A stretch of DNA of 64,000 nt. Origin: Pseudomonas sp. Marseille-Q3773. GTDB lineage: Bacteria; Pseudomonadota; Gammaproteobacteria; Pseudomonadales; Pseudomonadaceae. The stretch spans positions 1,798,001-1,862,000 of the forward strand of contig NZ_OU745390.1 of assembly GCF_916618955.1 (NCBI RefSeq). Direction: 5' to 3'. The notes under the pieces were generated by a model. That model saw only the letters and a program-made list of their open reading frames with translations, did no database searches and was not told the DNA's origin. The position numbers and the translations under genes were made by a program. Position 1 is the first letter of the stretch. The number at the start of each line of letters is the position of its first letter. Shown one piece after another: positions 33,592-41,714 of the stretch.

Positions 33592-36108
33592 ATGCCGCCA
33601 CAGCCAACCACCCCCACCGGTTTCATCCGTGTCCGTGGCGCCCGCGAGCACAACCTCAAGAATATCGATGTCGATATCCCCCGCGACGCGCTGGTGGTGT
33701 TTACCGGCGTATCCGGTTCGGGCAAGTCCTCGCTGGCCTTCTCGACCCTGTACGCCGAGGCGCAGCGCCGCTATTTCGAATCGGTGGCGCCCTACGCACG
33801 CCGCCTGATCGACCAGGTGGGGGTGCCGGACGTGGATGCCATCGAAGGGCTGCCGCCAGCAGTGGCCTTGCAGCAGCAACGCGGCACGCCAAGTGCGCGT
33901 TCCTCGGTGGGCAGCGTGACCACCCTGTCCAGTTCGATCCGCATGCTCTATTCCCGCGCCGGCCACTACCCGGCTGGCCAGGCCATGCTGTATGCCGAAG
34001 ATTTTTCGCCGAACACGCCCCAGGGCGCCTGCGCGCAATGCCACGGCATGGGCCGGGTCTACGAGGTGAGCGAAGCGAGCATGGTCCCCGACCCGTCGCT
34101 GACCATCCGCGAGCGTGCGGTGGCGGCGTGGCCTATGGCCTGGCAAGGGCAGAACCTGCGCGACATCCTGGTGACCCTGGGCTATGACGTCGACGTCCCC
34201 TGGCGCGACCTGCCGCAGGCGCAGCGTGACTGGATCCTGTTCACCGAGGAAACCCCCACCGCGCCCGTGTATGCCGGCCTGACCCCGGCCCAGACCCGCG
34301 CGGCGCTCAAGCGCAAGCAGGAACCCAGCTACCAGGGCACGTTCATGGGCGCACGGCGCTATGTGCTGCACACCTTCATGCACTCGCAGAGCGCACAGAT
34401 GCGCAAGCGCGTGGCCCGCTTCATGCGCCCCAGCCCCTGCCCGCTGTGCCAGGGCAAGCGCCTGAAGCGCGAGGCGCTGCAGGTGACCTTCGCCGGCCTG
34501 GACATCGCCGAGCTATCGCAGCTTCCGCTGCAGGCGCTGGCCGAGCTGTTGCGCAAGGTGGCAGCGGCAGACTACCTGGCGCAACAGCACGACGCGCCGA
34601 GCCTGGAAAAACGTCTGGCCGCCCAACGTATCGCCCACGAACTGCTCGAACGCATCGACACCCTGCTGGAGCTGGGCCTGGGCTACCTGGCCCTCGAACG
34701 CAGTACCCCAAGCCTGTCTTCCGGCGAGCTGCAGCGCCTGCGCCTGGCGACCCAGTTGAATTCGCAGCTGTTCGGCGTCGTCTACGTGCTCGATGAGCCA
34801 TCCGCCGGCCTGCACCCGGCCGACAGCGAAGCCCTGTTCGCCGCGTTGCAGCGCCTGAAGCAGGCCGGCAACTCGGTGTATGTGGTGGAGCACGACCTGG
34901 ACACCATGCGCCGTGCCGACTGGCTGGTGGATGTGGGGCCGGCCGCCGGCGAGCATGGCGGTACCATTCTCTACAGCGGGCCGCCCGCAGGCCTGGCCCG
35001 GGTCGAACAATCCTGTACCCGCCGCTACCTGTTCAACCCATCGGCGCAAACCACGCGCGCGTCACGCCAGGCCCGCGACTGGCTGAAGCTCGAAGGCATC
35101 ACCCGCAATAACCTGCACAACCTCAGCGCCGCATTCCCGTTGGGCTGTTTCACTGCCGTCACCGGCATTTCCGGCTCGGGCAAGTCCAGCCTGGTCAGCC
35201 ACGCCCTGCTGGAACTGGTGGGTGCCCACCTGGGCCATGCCGAGACGCGCAACGAGCCCGAGGAGCAGAGCCTGGAAGACGCCCCCGAACAGGCCAGTAG
35301 CGGCCAGGTGAGCGCCGGGCTTGGCAGCATCAAGCGCCTGGTTCAGGTCGACCAGAAGCCGATCGGCCGCACGCCTCGCTCCAACCTGGCCACCTATACC
35401 GGCCTGTTCGACGCGGTGCGCAAGCTGTTCGCTGCCACCGAGCAGGCCAGGGCCCAAGGTTTCGATGCCGGGCGCTTTTCCTTCAACGTGGCCAAGGGCC
35501 GTTGCGCCAACTGCGAGGGCGAAGGCTTCGTCAGTGTCGAATTGCTGTTCATGCCCAGTGTCTACGCGCCCTGCCCGACCTGCCAGGGTGCCCGCTACAA
35601 CCCCGAGACCCTGGGCGTGACCTGGCAAGGCATGAACATCGCCCAGGTACTGCAGCTGACCGTCGACCAGGCCTTGCAGGTGTTCGCCGAACAACCACCG
35701 GCACGGCGTTGCCTGCAGGTGCTGCAGGACATCGGCCTGGGCTACCTGCGCCTGGGCCAGCCAGCCACCGAACTGTCCGGCGGCGAGGCGCAGCGCATCA
35801 AGCTGGCCACCGAGCTGCAACGCATGGCCCGTGGCGCGACACTGTATGTGCTGGACGAGCCCACCAACGGTTTGCACCCACAGGACATCGACCGGCTGCT
35901 GGTACAACTGAACCGTCTGGTTGATGGCGGGCACAGCGTGGTAGTGGTGGAACATGACATGCGCGTGGTGGCGCAAAGTGACTGGGTGATCGACATCGGG
36001 CCGGGAGCCGGGGACGCCGGGGGCCAGGTGGTGGTCAGCGGGACACCGCAAAGGGTGGCGCAGTGCAGGCAAAGCCGGACCGCGCCGTTTCTTGCCAAAG
36101 CCCTGTAA
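33592..36108 (+). CDS. Short UvrA paralogue (UvrA2-like ABC ATPase)
   Basis: An 838-residue double ABC ATPase. Walker A boxes are at GVSGSGKSS (Lys45) and GISGSGKSS (Lys531), signatures at [13 protein letters not shown] and [13 protein letters not shown], and two pairs of Cys-x-x-Cys clusters ([32 protein letters not shown]) for zinc. True UvrA is about 940 residues; here the part after the first nucleotide site, where UvrA binds UvrB, is about 100 residues short. This matches UvrA2 proteins tied to resistance against DNA-binding drugs rather than normal excision repair. ATG 33592 is chosen at the family start. It may tolerate or remove intercalators. Confidence 0.87.
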   Translation: MPPQPTTPTGFIRVRGAREHNLKNIDVDIPRDALVVFTGVSGSGKSSLAFSTLYAEAQRRYFESVAPYARRLIDQVGVPDVDAIEGLPPAVALQQQRGTPSARSSVGSVTTLSSSIRMLYSRAGHYPAGQAMLYAEDFSPNTPQGACAQCHGMGRVYEVSEASMVPDPSLTIRERAVAAWPMAWQGQNLRDILVTLGYDVDVPWRDLPQAQRDWILFTEETPTAPVYAGLTPAQTRAALKRKQEPSYQGTFMGARRYVLHTFMHSQSAQMRKRVARFMRPSPCPLCQGKRLKREALQVTFAGLDIAELSQLPLQALAELLRKVAAADYLAQQHDAPSLEKRLAAQRIAHELLERIDTLLELGLGYLALERSTPSLSSGELQRLRLATQLNSQLFGVVYVLDEPSAGLHPADSEALFAALQRLKQAGNSVYVVEHDLDTMRRADWLVDVGPAAGEHGGTILYSGPPAGLARVEQSCTRRYLFNPSAQTTRASRQARDWLKLEGITRNNLHNLSAAFPLGCFTAVTGISGSGKSSLVSHALLELVGAHLGHAETRNEPEEQSLEDAPEQASSGQVSAGLGSIKRLVQVDQKPIGRTPRSNLATYTGLFDAVRKLFAATEQARAQGFDAGRFSFNVAKGRCANCEGEGFVSVELLFMPSVYAPCPTCQGARYNPETLGVTWQGMNIAQVLQLTVDQALQVFAEQPPARRCLQVLQDIGLGYLRLGQPATELSGGEAQRIKLATELQRMARGATLYVLDEPTNGLHPQDIDRLLVQLNRLVDGGHSVVVVEHDMRVVAQSDWVIDIGPGAGDAGGQVVVSGTPQRVAQCRQSRTAPFLAKAL

Positions 36109-36114
36109 ACCTTG

Positions 36115-36154
36115 CACCGGGCGCTGCGCAAGCAGGCCCGCGCAGCGGCCGGTG
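36115..36154. terminator. Hairpin between convergent UvrA-like and AEC genes
   Basis: CACCGGGCGCTGCGC (36115-36129) pairs with 36140-36154 with one mismatch, around a 10-base loop. It sits 6 bases after the UvrA-like stop and 5 bases before the end of the AEC gene. There is no T-tract on either strand, so it may be a processing barrier more than an intrinsic terminator. Confidence 0.45.
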
Positions 36155-36159
36155 CCGGC

Positions 36160-37035
36160 CTACATCCACCAGGCCAGCACCACCGGCAACCAGGCAAACG
36201 ACAGCACGGTCGAGCACATCACCAGGTTTGCCACCTGCTCTGGCTCACGCTTGGCACGCACCGCCATCAGGTAATTGAACACCGCCACAGGCATCGCCGA
36301 TTGCACCATCAGTACCGCGCGTTCCAGGCTGTCCATGGCCAACGCCACGCCCACCGCCCAGCCCACCGCGGCGCCCAGGCCGATGCGCAGGCCGCCCAGC
36401 AGCATGCCGCTGCCAACCTGGCGCAGGCGGATGCTGGCCAGCGACACACCCAGGGTCAGCAACATCAGCGGGATGGTCATGCCGCCCAGCAGGTTGACGG
36501 TATTGGCCAGCCAGCGCGGCAGTTCGAAGTCGAGAAAGATGACCGGCATGGCGCCGGCCAGGCTGATCACGATGGGGTTGCGCAGCAACGCCTTGAACGA
36601 CGCGGCAGTCCCGGAAATGGCCATGCCCAGGGTGAACTGCACGATCGACAGGGTCAGAAAAAACGCCACGGCCAGGGCCAGGCCATGCTCGCCGAAGGCA
36701 TACAGGCTGATGGGCAGGCCCATGTTGCCGGTGTTGGGGAACATGAACGCCGGCAACAGCACCCGCCAGTGTCGGCCGGTGGCGCGGCATACCAGCCAGC
36801 CGGCCAGGGCCATGCCCAGGGTGCACAGCAGGCAGGCCGTGGCCATGCTGGCGAAGGCTTGCGGCTGCAGTTCGCTACGGCTGAGGGTGGACAACACCAA
36901 CGACGGGGTGCCGATGGTCATCACCACCCGGGCGATGAATTCAGTGGGGTAGTCCAGGCCCTTGCGGGCCCAGGCATAGCCGATACCGGCAACAATGAAC
37001 ACCGGGGCCAGGACTGCGAACAGTGAGGCGAACAT
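36160..37035 (-). CDS. AEC-family transporter (auxin efflux carrier/malate permease type)
   Basis: A 291-residue inner-membrane protein with about ten helices in two repeats of five. GTPSLVLSTLS in the first half and FPNTGNMGLPISLYAFGEHG in the middle, with Asn-Gly breaks in the helices, are typical of the AEC family. Members move malate, malonate or other organic acids; no substrate can be given here. ATG 37035 with AAGGAAGG upstream is chosen, since the 48 residues before it are Arg-rich and unlike a membrane start. It converges with the UvrA-like gene. Confidence 0.88.
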   Translation of the reverse strand: MFASLFAVLAPVFIVAGIGYAWARKGLDYPTEFIARVVMTIGTPSLVLSTLSRSELQPQAFASMATACLLCTLGMALAGWLVCRATGRHWRVLLPAFMFPNTGNMGLPISLYAFGEHGLALAVAFFLTLSIVQFTLGMAISGTAASFKALLRNPIVISLAGAMPVIFLDFELPRWLANTVNLLGGMTIPLMLLTLGVSLASIRLRQVGSGMLLGGLRIGLGAAVGWAVGVALAMDSLERAVLMVQSAMPVAVFNYLMAVRAKREPEQVANLVMCSTVLSFAWLPVVLAWWM

Positions 37036-37190
37036 GGGGCCTGCCTTCCTTGGGGATGGGGCCGCATTATGCCGCAGACTGCGGCGTCTCGTCGCATGCC
37101 TGGCCCCCTTGGGCAAAACCGCCCAAGCCCTTAGAATCGCGCGTCCTTTTCGCCCGTCGCCGTGGCGGGCCGCCCCCACTCGAGGTACCT

Positions 37191-38486
37191 ATGTCTCCGC
37201 GTTTGCTGGCCATGGCGCTGGCGCCCCTGCTCGGGCTGTTCATCATTGCCCTGGGCAACGGCTTCATGTCTTCCCTTACCACCCTGCGCCTGGGCGCTGC
37301 CGGCGAATCGGCCACCACCATCGGGGTGGTCTCGTCGACCTACTTCATCGGCCTGACCCTGGGTGCCATCTTCAACGACCGGCTGATCCTGCGTATCGGC
37401 CATATCCGCGCCTACACCAGCTTCGCCGCGCTGATCGCGGCGACCATCCTGCTGCAAGGCTTGTTCTACGAAGTCACCTGGTGGTCGCTGCTGCGCCTGG
37501 TCAACGGCTGGGCGGCGGTGGGCGTGTTCCTGGTGATCGAGAGCTGGTTGTTGCTGGCCGGTGACGCCAAGATCCGTGGCCGTCTGCTGGCGCTGTACAT
37601 GATCGCATTCTACGGTGCCGGGGTGATCGCCCAGGCCGGCCTGGGCGAAATCACCCACCTGGGTGACACCGCGCCGTTCATGCTCGCCGGCGTGCTGGCT
37701 GCGCTGTCGGTGTTGCCGATCGTGATCCTGCCACGGGTGTCGCCCCTGCTGGACCAGGTCGAACCGCTCAAGCCGCGGCAGTTGCTGGGCGTGGCACCGT
37801 CGGGCCTGGTCGGCTGCTTTGGTTCGGGTGTGGCCATTGCCGCCATCTACACCCTGCTGCCGCTGTACCTGCAACGCATCGGCCTGGATGTAGGCGAAGT
37901 CGGCAACATGATGGCCTGGGTAATCCTCGGGGCCATGCTGCTGCAATATCCGGTCGGGCGCTGGTCCGACCGCAAGGACCGCCAGGATGTCCTGATCGCC
38001 CTGGCAGCGCTGTGCATGCTGCTGTCGCTGCTGACGGTGTTCCTGCCATCGGACTCGGTCCTGCTGCCGGCCATGATGTTCCTGCTGGGTGGCGGCGTGT
38101 TCACCCTGTACCCGGTGGCGGTCAGCCACGCGGCCGACCGGGCGCCGTCCGATGCGCTGGTGCCGATGATCCAGGGCCTGTTGCTGATCAACTCGCTGGG
38201 GTCGGCCATGGCGCCGGTGGCGATCTCGCCAATGATGACCGAATTCGGCGAGCCCGGCCTGTTCTGGGCGTTCGCCGTGGTCAACCTGGCCATGGTGTGC
38301 TTCTTCATGTGGCGCCGTGGCAAGCGCCCGGCGGCAGAGCACCCGGCGCCGTTCACCGCTTCGACCACCTTCTCGCCGACCGGTGCCGAGTTGCGGGTGA
38401 CTGAAGACCTGATGCATGCAGCGCAGGAGCACCCACCGCTGGCACCCACCGAGCCTGTGCCCAGCGGCAGCAGCGCAAGCCACTGA
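37191..38486 (+). CDS. MFS transporter, YcaD-like
   Basis: A 431-residue 12-helix transporter. The opening LLAMALAPLLGLFIIALGNGF, NDRLILRIGHIRAY in loop 2-3 and VGRWSDRKDRQDVL in the second half follow the YcaD branch of MFS. The soluble C-terminus (about 60 residues, Pro/Thr-rich) is longer than usual. The substrate is unknown. ATG 37191 has GAGG 5 bases upstream and lies 155 bp from the divergent AEC gene. The short palindrome at 38492 follows its stop by 5 bases and may end its transcript. Confidence 0.87.
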   Translation: MSPRLLAMALAPLLGLFIIALGNGFMSSLTTLRLGAAGESATTIGVVSSTYFIGLTLGAIFNDRLILRIGHIRAYTSFAALIAATILLQGLFYEVTWWSLLRLVNGWAAVGVFLVIESWLLLAGDAKIRGRLLALYMIAFYGAGVIAQAGLGEITHLGDTAPFMLAGVLAALSVLPIVILPRVSPLLDQVEPLKPRQLLGVAPSGLVGCFGSGVAIAAIYTLLPLYLQRIGLDVGEVGNMMAWVILGAMLLQYPVGRWSDRKDRQDVLIALAALCMLLSLLTVFLPSDSVLLPAMMFLLGGGVFTLYPVAVSHAADRAPSDALVPMIQGLLLINSLGSAMAPVAISPMMTEFGEPGLFWAFAVVNLAMVCFFMWRRGKRPAAEHPAPFTASTTFSPTGAELRVTEDLMHAAQEHPPLAPTEPVPSGSSASH

Positions 38487-38491
38487 ACGTA

Positions 38492-38510
38492 GGGGCTGCT
38501 ACGCAGCCCC
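38492..38510. repeat. Short palindrome, second copy of GGGGCTGC-TAC-GCAGCCCC
   Basis: An exact copy of the 19-base palindrome at 16058-16076, here 5 bases after the stop of the YcaD-like gene. Being found twice at gene ends points to a dispersed REP-like element with a transcript-end role. Confidence 0.6.
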
Positions 38511-38566
38511 GGAGACCGTCGCTGGAAACGTTTAGAGGACTGTCCTGCTTTGGGAGATCTTCGCTG

Positions 38567-38610
38567 CCTGTGAGATCGAGCGCCGCCCGCGCGGCGCTCG
38601 ATCTCACAGG
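38567..38610. repeat. Perfect 20-bp inverted repeat with 4-base loop
   Basis: CCTGTGAGATCGAG... (38567-38586) pairs without mismatch with 38591-38610 around the loop CCGC. It lies in the 215-base gap between the YcaD-like gene and the small secreted protein gene. There is no T-tract. The arms do not share the GTGGGAGCGG core of the other repeats here, so it is a different family. Confidence 0.8.
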
Positions 38611-38701
38611 CGCTACATAGCTACCACTCGTCGCGCCAAAGGCACCGCGCCTCGCGACCCCGGCCAAACGAATGACAGATCATCTGCCCAGGAGTGTTGC
38701 C

Positions 38702-39013
38702 ATGATCCGCATTCGTCCCCTTTCGCTGTCCCTCGCCCTGGCCCTGGCCACGCTGACCGGTACCAGCCTCGCGGCTGGCGAGAGCACCACTACCGACACC
38801 CGCCCGCAAGCTGACCAGAACGGTGGCAAGACCGCCGGTGAAGGCAGCAGCGTCAACAGCCCAGGCAGCAGCACGGACAACGACAGCAGCGACACCGGCA
38901 GCAACAGCGATGCCGCCGACGGTGCCGCTGGCGGCTCCAACAGCACCGGTGAAGCCACGGGCTCCGGCGCGGGCCATACCGGCGGCAATGCCGAGGACCA
39001 GGACAGCCGTTGA
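38702..39013 (+). CDS. Small secreted low-complexity protein, unknown function
   Basis: A 103-residue protein with a signal peptide (MIRIRPLSLSLALALATLTG, cut near LAA-GES). The mature 78 residues are almost wholly Gly, Ser, Asp, Asn, Thr and Ala, with a net negative charge, no Cys and hardly any hydrophobic residue, so they should be disordered. CAGGAG precedes ATG 38702. I know of no family. It would be released to the periplasm; a role as osmotic or envelope filler is only a guess. The next gene, a PEBP-like protein, starts 48 bases after its stop. Confidence 0.72.
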   Translation: MIRIRPLSLSLALALATLTGTSLAAGESTTTDTRPQADQNGGKTAGEGSSVNSPGSSTDNDSSDTGSNSDAADGAAGGSNSTGEATGSGAGHTGGNAEDQDSR

Positions 39014-39061
39014 GGCAGCGCTGGGCTACACTGCGCCGAAATGCCCCAGCGAGGATTCGCC

Positions 39062-39613
39062 ATGCACCTCACACCCTGGCTGCTGGCTGCCCTGCTAGCG
39101 TGTAGTCCCCTGGCTGTCGCGGCTAGCCAAGGCGCGCTGTCGATCAGTTCCTCATCGTTTACCGACGGCGGCATAATCGCCTTGCCGCAGGTTGGCCTGG
39201 ACCCGGCCTGCGGCGCGGGTGAAGAGCGCAGCCCGCAACTGAGCTGGGACAACCTGCCCGCAGGCACGCAGTCGCTGGCCTTGGTCCTGTTCGACCCGGA
39301 CGGCGGCAAGGGCCTCGGTGTGGTCCATTGGCTGGTCTACAACATCGACCCGGCCCAGGATGGATTGAAGGAAGGCGCCGCCGGCCTCACCGGGCAACGC
39401 GTGACGGTGGGGCGCAATTCGCGGGGCACGCTCAGCTACCGTGGCCCCTGCCCACCTGCCGGCGACAACCCGCACCACTATGTGTTGACCCTGATCGCCA
39501 CCGACCTGCCGCCAGGCACCTTGCCCGAAGGCCTGGACCGCACCGGCCTGCTGCAATTGCTGCAAGGCCATGCCCTGGGCGCGCAGAGCCTGGTCGGGCG
39601 CTACGGGCATTGA
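39062..39613 (+). CDS. YbhB/YbcL-type PEBP-like periplasmic protein
   Basis: A 183-residue protein with a signal peptide (LTPWLLAALLACSPLAVA-AS). The mature part has the phosphatidylethanolamine-binding-protein fold of the bacterial YbhB/YbcL group: ACGAGEERSPQLSWDNLPAGTQSLALVLFDPD, VVHWLVYNID and GPCPPAGDNPHHYVLTLIATD hold the small anion-binding pocket (Asp-Pro-Asp and His-Trp). The physiological ligand of these proteins is unknown. ATG 39062 is chosen for the signal peptide. It is the last gene before the aroF leader region. Confidence 0.9.
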   Translation: MHLTPWLLAALLACSPLAVAASQGALSISSSSFTDGGIIALPQVGLDPACGAGEERSPQLSWDNLPAGTQSLALVLFDPDGGKGLGVVHWLVYNIDPAQDGLKEGAAGLTGQRVTVGRNSRGTLSYRGPCPPAGDNPHHYVLTLIATDLPPGTLPEGLDRTGLLQLLQGHALGAQSLVGRYGH

Positions 39614-39659
39614 ACCAGGCAGTACAAGAACACATGATCGCCGCGATAGCATTTACTCA

Positions 39660-39689
39660 TTGAATGGCCTGGCCGAACTGAAGTAAGCT
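39660..39689 (+). promoter_or_regulatory. Candidate promoter for the aroF leader
   Basis: TTGAAT (39660-39665) and TAAGCT (39684-39689) are separated by 18 bases. Transcription would begin near 39697, about 17 bases before the 39-codon leader ORF. The -10 is weak in its 3' half. Confidence 0.4.
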
Positions 39690-39713
39690 CGGGCTCATTC
39701 ACTGGAGAGCAAC

Positions 39714-39833
39714 ATGCCGAAACACATCCGCAACCACGCCAACCACACCGGTCGCCAGCTGCGCCCAGTGCTGGCCGTTGCCGGCTGCGTGGCACCTGCC
39801 AGCTATTACTTCGGGTATTGGTTTAGCCACTAG
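39714..39833 (+). CDS. Candidate aromatic-rich leader peptide of the aroF attenuator
   Basis: A 39-codon ORF with a strong ribosome site (GGAGAGCAAC before ATG). The last ten residues are SYYFGYWFSH: three Tyr, two Phe and one Trp. GGGTATTGG (39813-39821), which encodes the Gly-Tyr-Trp of this tail, can pair with CCGATACCC (39837-39845). GGCGCCG (39833-39839) can instead pair with CGGCGCC (39849-39855). A strong terminator follows 57 bases after the stop. This is the layout of a trp/phe-type leader, where a ribosome stalled for lack of charged aromatic tRNA prevents termination. The gene controlled would be the DAHP synthase downstream. It could instead encode a small membrane protein. Confidence 0.68.
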   Translation: MPKHIRNHANHTGRQLRPVLAVAGCVAPASYYFGYWFSH

Positions 39834-39889
39834 GCGCCGATACCCACACGGCGCCCACCTTCGAGGGGCCGCCGAACACGAGAATACTC

Positions 39890-39927
39890 AACCCCCGGTC
39901 GGCCTCCCGACCGGGGGTTTTGTTTTT
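39890..39927 (+). terminator. Intrinsic terminator (attenuator) upstream of aroF
   Basis: CCCCCGGTCGG (39892-39902) pairs perfectly with CCGACCGGGGG (39907-39917) around a CCTC loop, followed by TTTTGTTTTT. It is the strongest terminator in the window and lies between the aromatic-rich leader ORF and aroF. GGGGCCG (39865-39871) can pair with 39900-39906, which would break its 5' arm, so an antiterminator form is possible. Confidence 0.85.
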
Positions 39928-39968
39928 CAGGCCTTTGCCCAACACCGATGCACATTGAGGACCGATTC

Positions 39969-40118
39969 ATGAACTACGTCACTTATTACTCCGCCAACAG
40001 CTACGCCTGGCGATTTAGCCAATCCCGTTCGGGCCAGCCTGCCGCCTCCGTTCGGTCTTCCACAGGTGGCAATGCAGCAGCCAATAGCAATTCAACGATC
40101 TGTCGAACACCTCGATAG
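39969..40118 (+). CDS. Second aromatic-rich leader ORF before aroF
   Basis: A 49-codon ORF between the terminator and aroF, with GAGG 8 bases before the ATG. It begins MNYVTYYSANSYAWRF: four Tyr, one Trp and one Phe among the first 16 residues; the rest is Ser/Ala/Arg-rich and unremarkable. It ends 48 bases before the aroF ATG. CGATTTAGCCA here resembles GGTTTAGCCA at the end of the first leader ORF, which hints at duplication. I see no intrinsic terminator after it, so any control would be at translation or Rho-dependent termination. Confidence 0.55.
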   Translation: MNYVTYYSANSYAWRFSQSRSGQPAASVRSSTGGNAAANSNSTICRTPR

Positions 40119-40166
40119 GGCGACAGCGCGGGCCACGACCCGCCGTCCGCCCAGGGAAAAAACGCC

Positions 40167-41276
40167 ATGCAAGCTTCCAGCCTCGCCCTGCCCCTGACCC
40201 AGCCGCAAGCGGCCAACACCACCGTCAGCCAGCGTCTGCCCAGCCCGCACCTGCTCAAGCAGCAAATGCCGCTGCCGAGCGAACTGGCCCAGCAAGTCCA
40301 TGCCCAGCGCCAGGCCATCCGCGACATCCTCGACGGTCACGACCAGCGCCTGCTGGTAATCGTCGGCCCATGCTCGATCCATGACCCGCGCTCGGCCCTG
40401 GAATACGCCGACCGCCTGGCCGCCCTCAATCGCGAAGTGGGCGACCAGCTGCTGCTGGTCATGCGCGCCTATGTCGAAAAACCGCGTACCACGGTCGGCT
40501 GGAAAGGCCTGGCCTATGACCCGCACCTCGACGGCAGCGACGACATGCATGCAGGCATCGCCCTGTCCCGCGGGCTGATGCTGAACATGCTCGAACGCGG
40601 CCTGCCGATTGCCACCGAGCTGTTGCAACCGATGGCCGCCGGCTATTTCGATGACTTGCTGGCCTGGGCCGCGATTGGCGCGCGGACCACCGAATCGCAG
40701 ATCCACCGCGAAATGGTCAGTGGCTTGGAGCTGCCGGTAGGCTTCAAGAACGGCACCGACGGCGGCATCGCCATCGCCAGCGACGCCATGCGCAGCGCCG
40801 CCCACCCGCACCGCCACTTCGGCATGGATGCGCAGGGCTACCCGGCCATCATCGAGACCTTGGGCAACCCGGATACCCACCTGGTGCTGCGAGGCGGCCA
40901 CAAGGGCCCCAACCACGATGCCGAGAGCATCGCCATGGCTCGCCAGGCGCTGGCCAAGGCCGGGCTGCAGGCGCGCATCGTGGTCGATTGCAGCCACGCC
41001 AACAGCGGCAAGGACCCGGCGCGCCAACCTGCCGTGTTCGGCGACGTGCTGGCGCAGCGCCTGGCCGGCGACCGCTCGATCGTCGGGGTAATGATCGAGG
41101 GCCACCTGTTCGATGGCTGCCAGGCGCTGGGCAAGGGCCCACTCAAATACGGTGTGTCGATCACCGACGGCTGCCTGGGCTGGGCATCGACCGAAACCCT
41201 GTTGTGCCAGGCGGCGGAAAAACTCCGCCAGGCCGCGTGCAAGGCTGGCGAGACATACCCCGGGCAAGTGCGCTAG
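40167..41276 (+). CDS. aroF: 3-deoxy-7-phosphoheptulonate (DAHP) synthase, class I
   Basis: A 369-residue enzyme that joins phosphoenolpyruvate and erythrose 4-phosphate in the first step of the shikimate pathway. GPCSIHD (Cys69), KPRTTVGWKG, GFKNGTDG, RGGHKGPNHD, VVDCSHANSGKD, MIEGHL and ITDGC hold the metal (Cys, His, Glu, Asp) and substrate ligands of the AroF/AroG/AroH family. Which aromatic acid inhibits it cannot be told from these motifs. The Tyr-rich leader ORFs upstream favour a Tyr-responsive isozyme. AGGGA precedes the ATG. A parvulin gene follows by 32 bp. The aroF symbol is by family; paralogues are expected elsewhere. Confidence 0.93.
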   Translation: MQASSLALPLTQPQAANTTVSQRLPSPHLLKQQMPLPSELAQQVHAQRQAIRDILDGHDQRLLVIVGPCSIHDPRSALEYADRLAALNREVGDQLLLVMRAYVEKPRTTVGWKGLAYDPHLDGSDDMHAGIALSRGLMLNMLERGLPIATELLQPMAAGYFDDLLAWAAIGARTTESQIHREMVSGLELPVGFKNGTDGGIAIASDAMRSAAHPHRHFGMDAQGYPAIIETLGNPDTHLVLRGGHKGPNHDAESIAMARQALAKAGLQARIVVDCSHANSGKDPARQPAVFGDVLAQRLAGDRSIVGVMIEGHLFDGCQALGKGPLKYGVSITDGCLGWASTETLLCQAAEKLRQAACKAGETYPGQVR

Positions 41277-41308
41277 GCTTGCCTCTTTTACCCCAAGGAG
41301 CAGTACCC

Positions 41309-41590
41309 ATGGCCCGTGCAACCGCCCGCCACATCCTGGTCAGCAGCGAAGAGAAATGCAACGAACTGAAAGCCCAGATCGAAGCGGGTGCCGACTTCGC
41401 TGAAATCGCCAAGGCCAACTCCACCTGCCCGTCCAGCCGCCAGGGCGGCGACCTGGGCTCGTTCGGCCCGGGCCAGATGGTCAAGGAGTTCGACACCGTG
41501 GTGTTCAGCGCCCCGGTCAATACCGTGCAAGGTCCGGTGAAGACCCAGTTCGGCTACCACCTGCTGGAAGTGACCAGCCGCCAGGACTGA
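41309..41590 (+). CDS. ppiC: Parvulin-type peptidyl-prolyl isomerase
   Basis: A 93-residue single-domain parvulin that speeds cis-trans isomerisation at prolines. ATARHILVSSEEK, GADFAEIAKANSTCPS, GGDLGSFGPGQMV and the ending FGYHLLEVTSRQD (His pair of the active site) match E. coli PpiC in length and sequence. There is no signal peptide, so it is cytoplasmic. AAGGAG precedes the ATG. It lies 32 bp after aroF and may share its transcript. A second parvulin is encoded at 52209-52484 with the same motifs. Confidence 0.92.
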   Translation: MARATARHILVSSEEKCNELKAQIEAGADFAEIAKANSTCPSSRQGGDLGSFGPGQMVKEFDTVVFSAPVNTVQGPVKTQFGYHLLEVTSRQD

Positions 41591-41613
41591 GTCCTTAGCG
41601 CCGGTGAAGGTCC

Positions 41614-41705
41614 CTGTGGGAGCGGGTTCATCCGCGAACGCGTCAGCGCAGGCAACCTGGTTGCCTGCATGGCCGCATTCGTGGGCAAACCCGCTCTTGC
41701 AGGGG
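41614..41705. repeat. Degenerate REP pair before the Yej-like binding protein
   Basis: CTGTGGGAGCGGGTTCATCC (from 41614) faces TTCGTGGGCAAACCCGCTCTTGCAGG (to 41703), with GGCAACC/GGTTGCC as an inner palindrome. The right end abuts the next gene: its last AGGGG (41701-41705) is the likely ribosome site of the binding-protein gene. Confidence 0.75.
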
Positions 41706-41714
41706 TTATATTGT

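Noticed and set aside
40113..40166. GCGGG/CCCGC hairpin after the second leader ORF as an intrinsic terminator
   Set aside because: Short stem and no T-tract follow; it may matter for translation but is not a terminator.
41604..41714. Upstream GTG at 41604 as start of the Yej-like binding protein
   Set aside because: The added 37 residues are translated REP sequence, and no ribosome site precedes this GTG.
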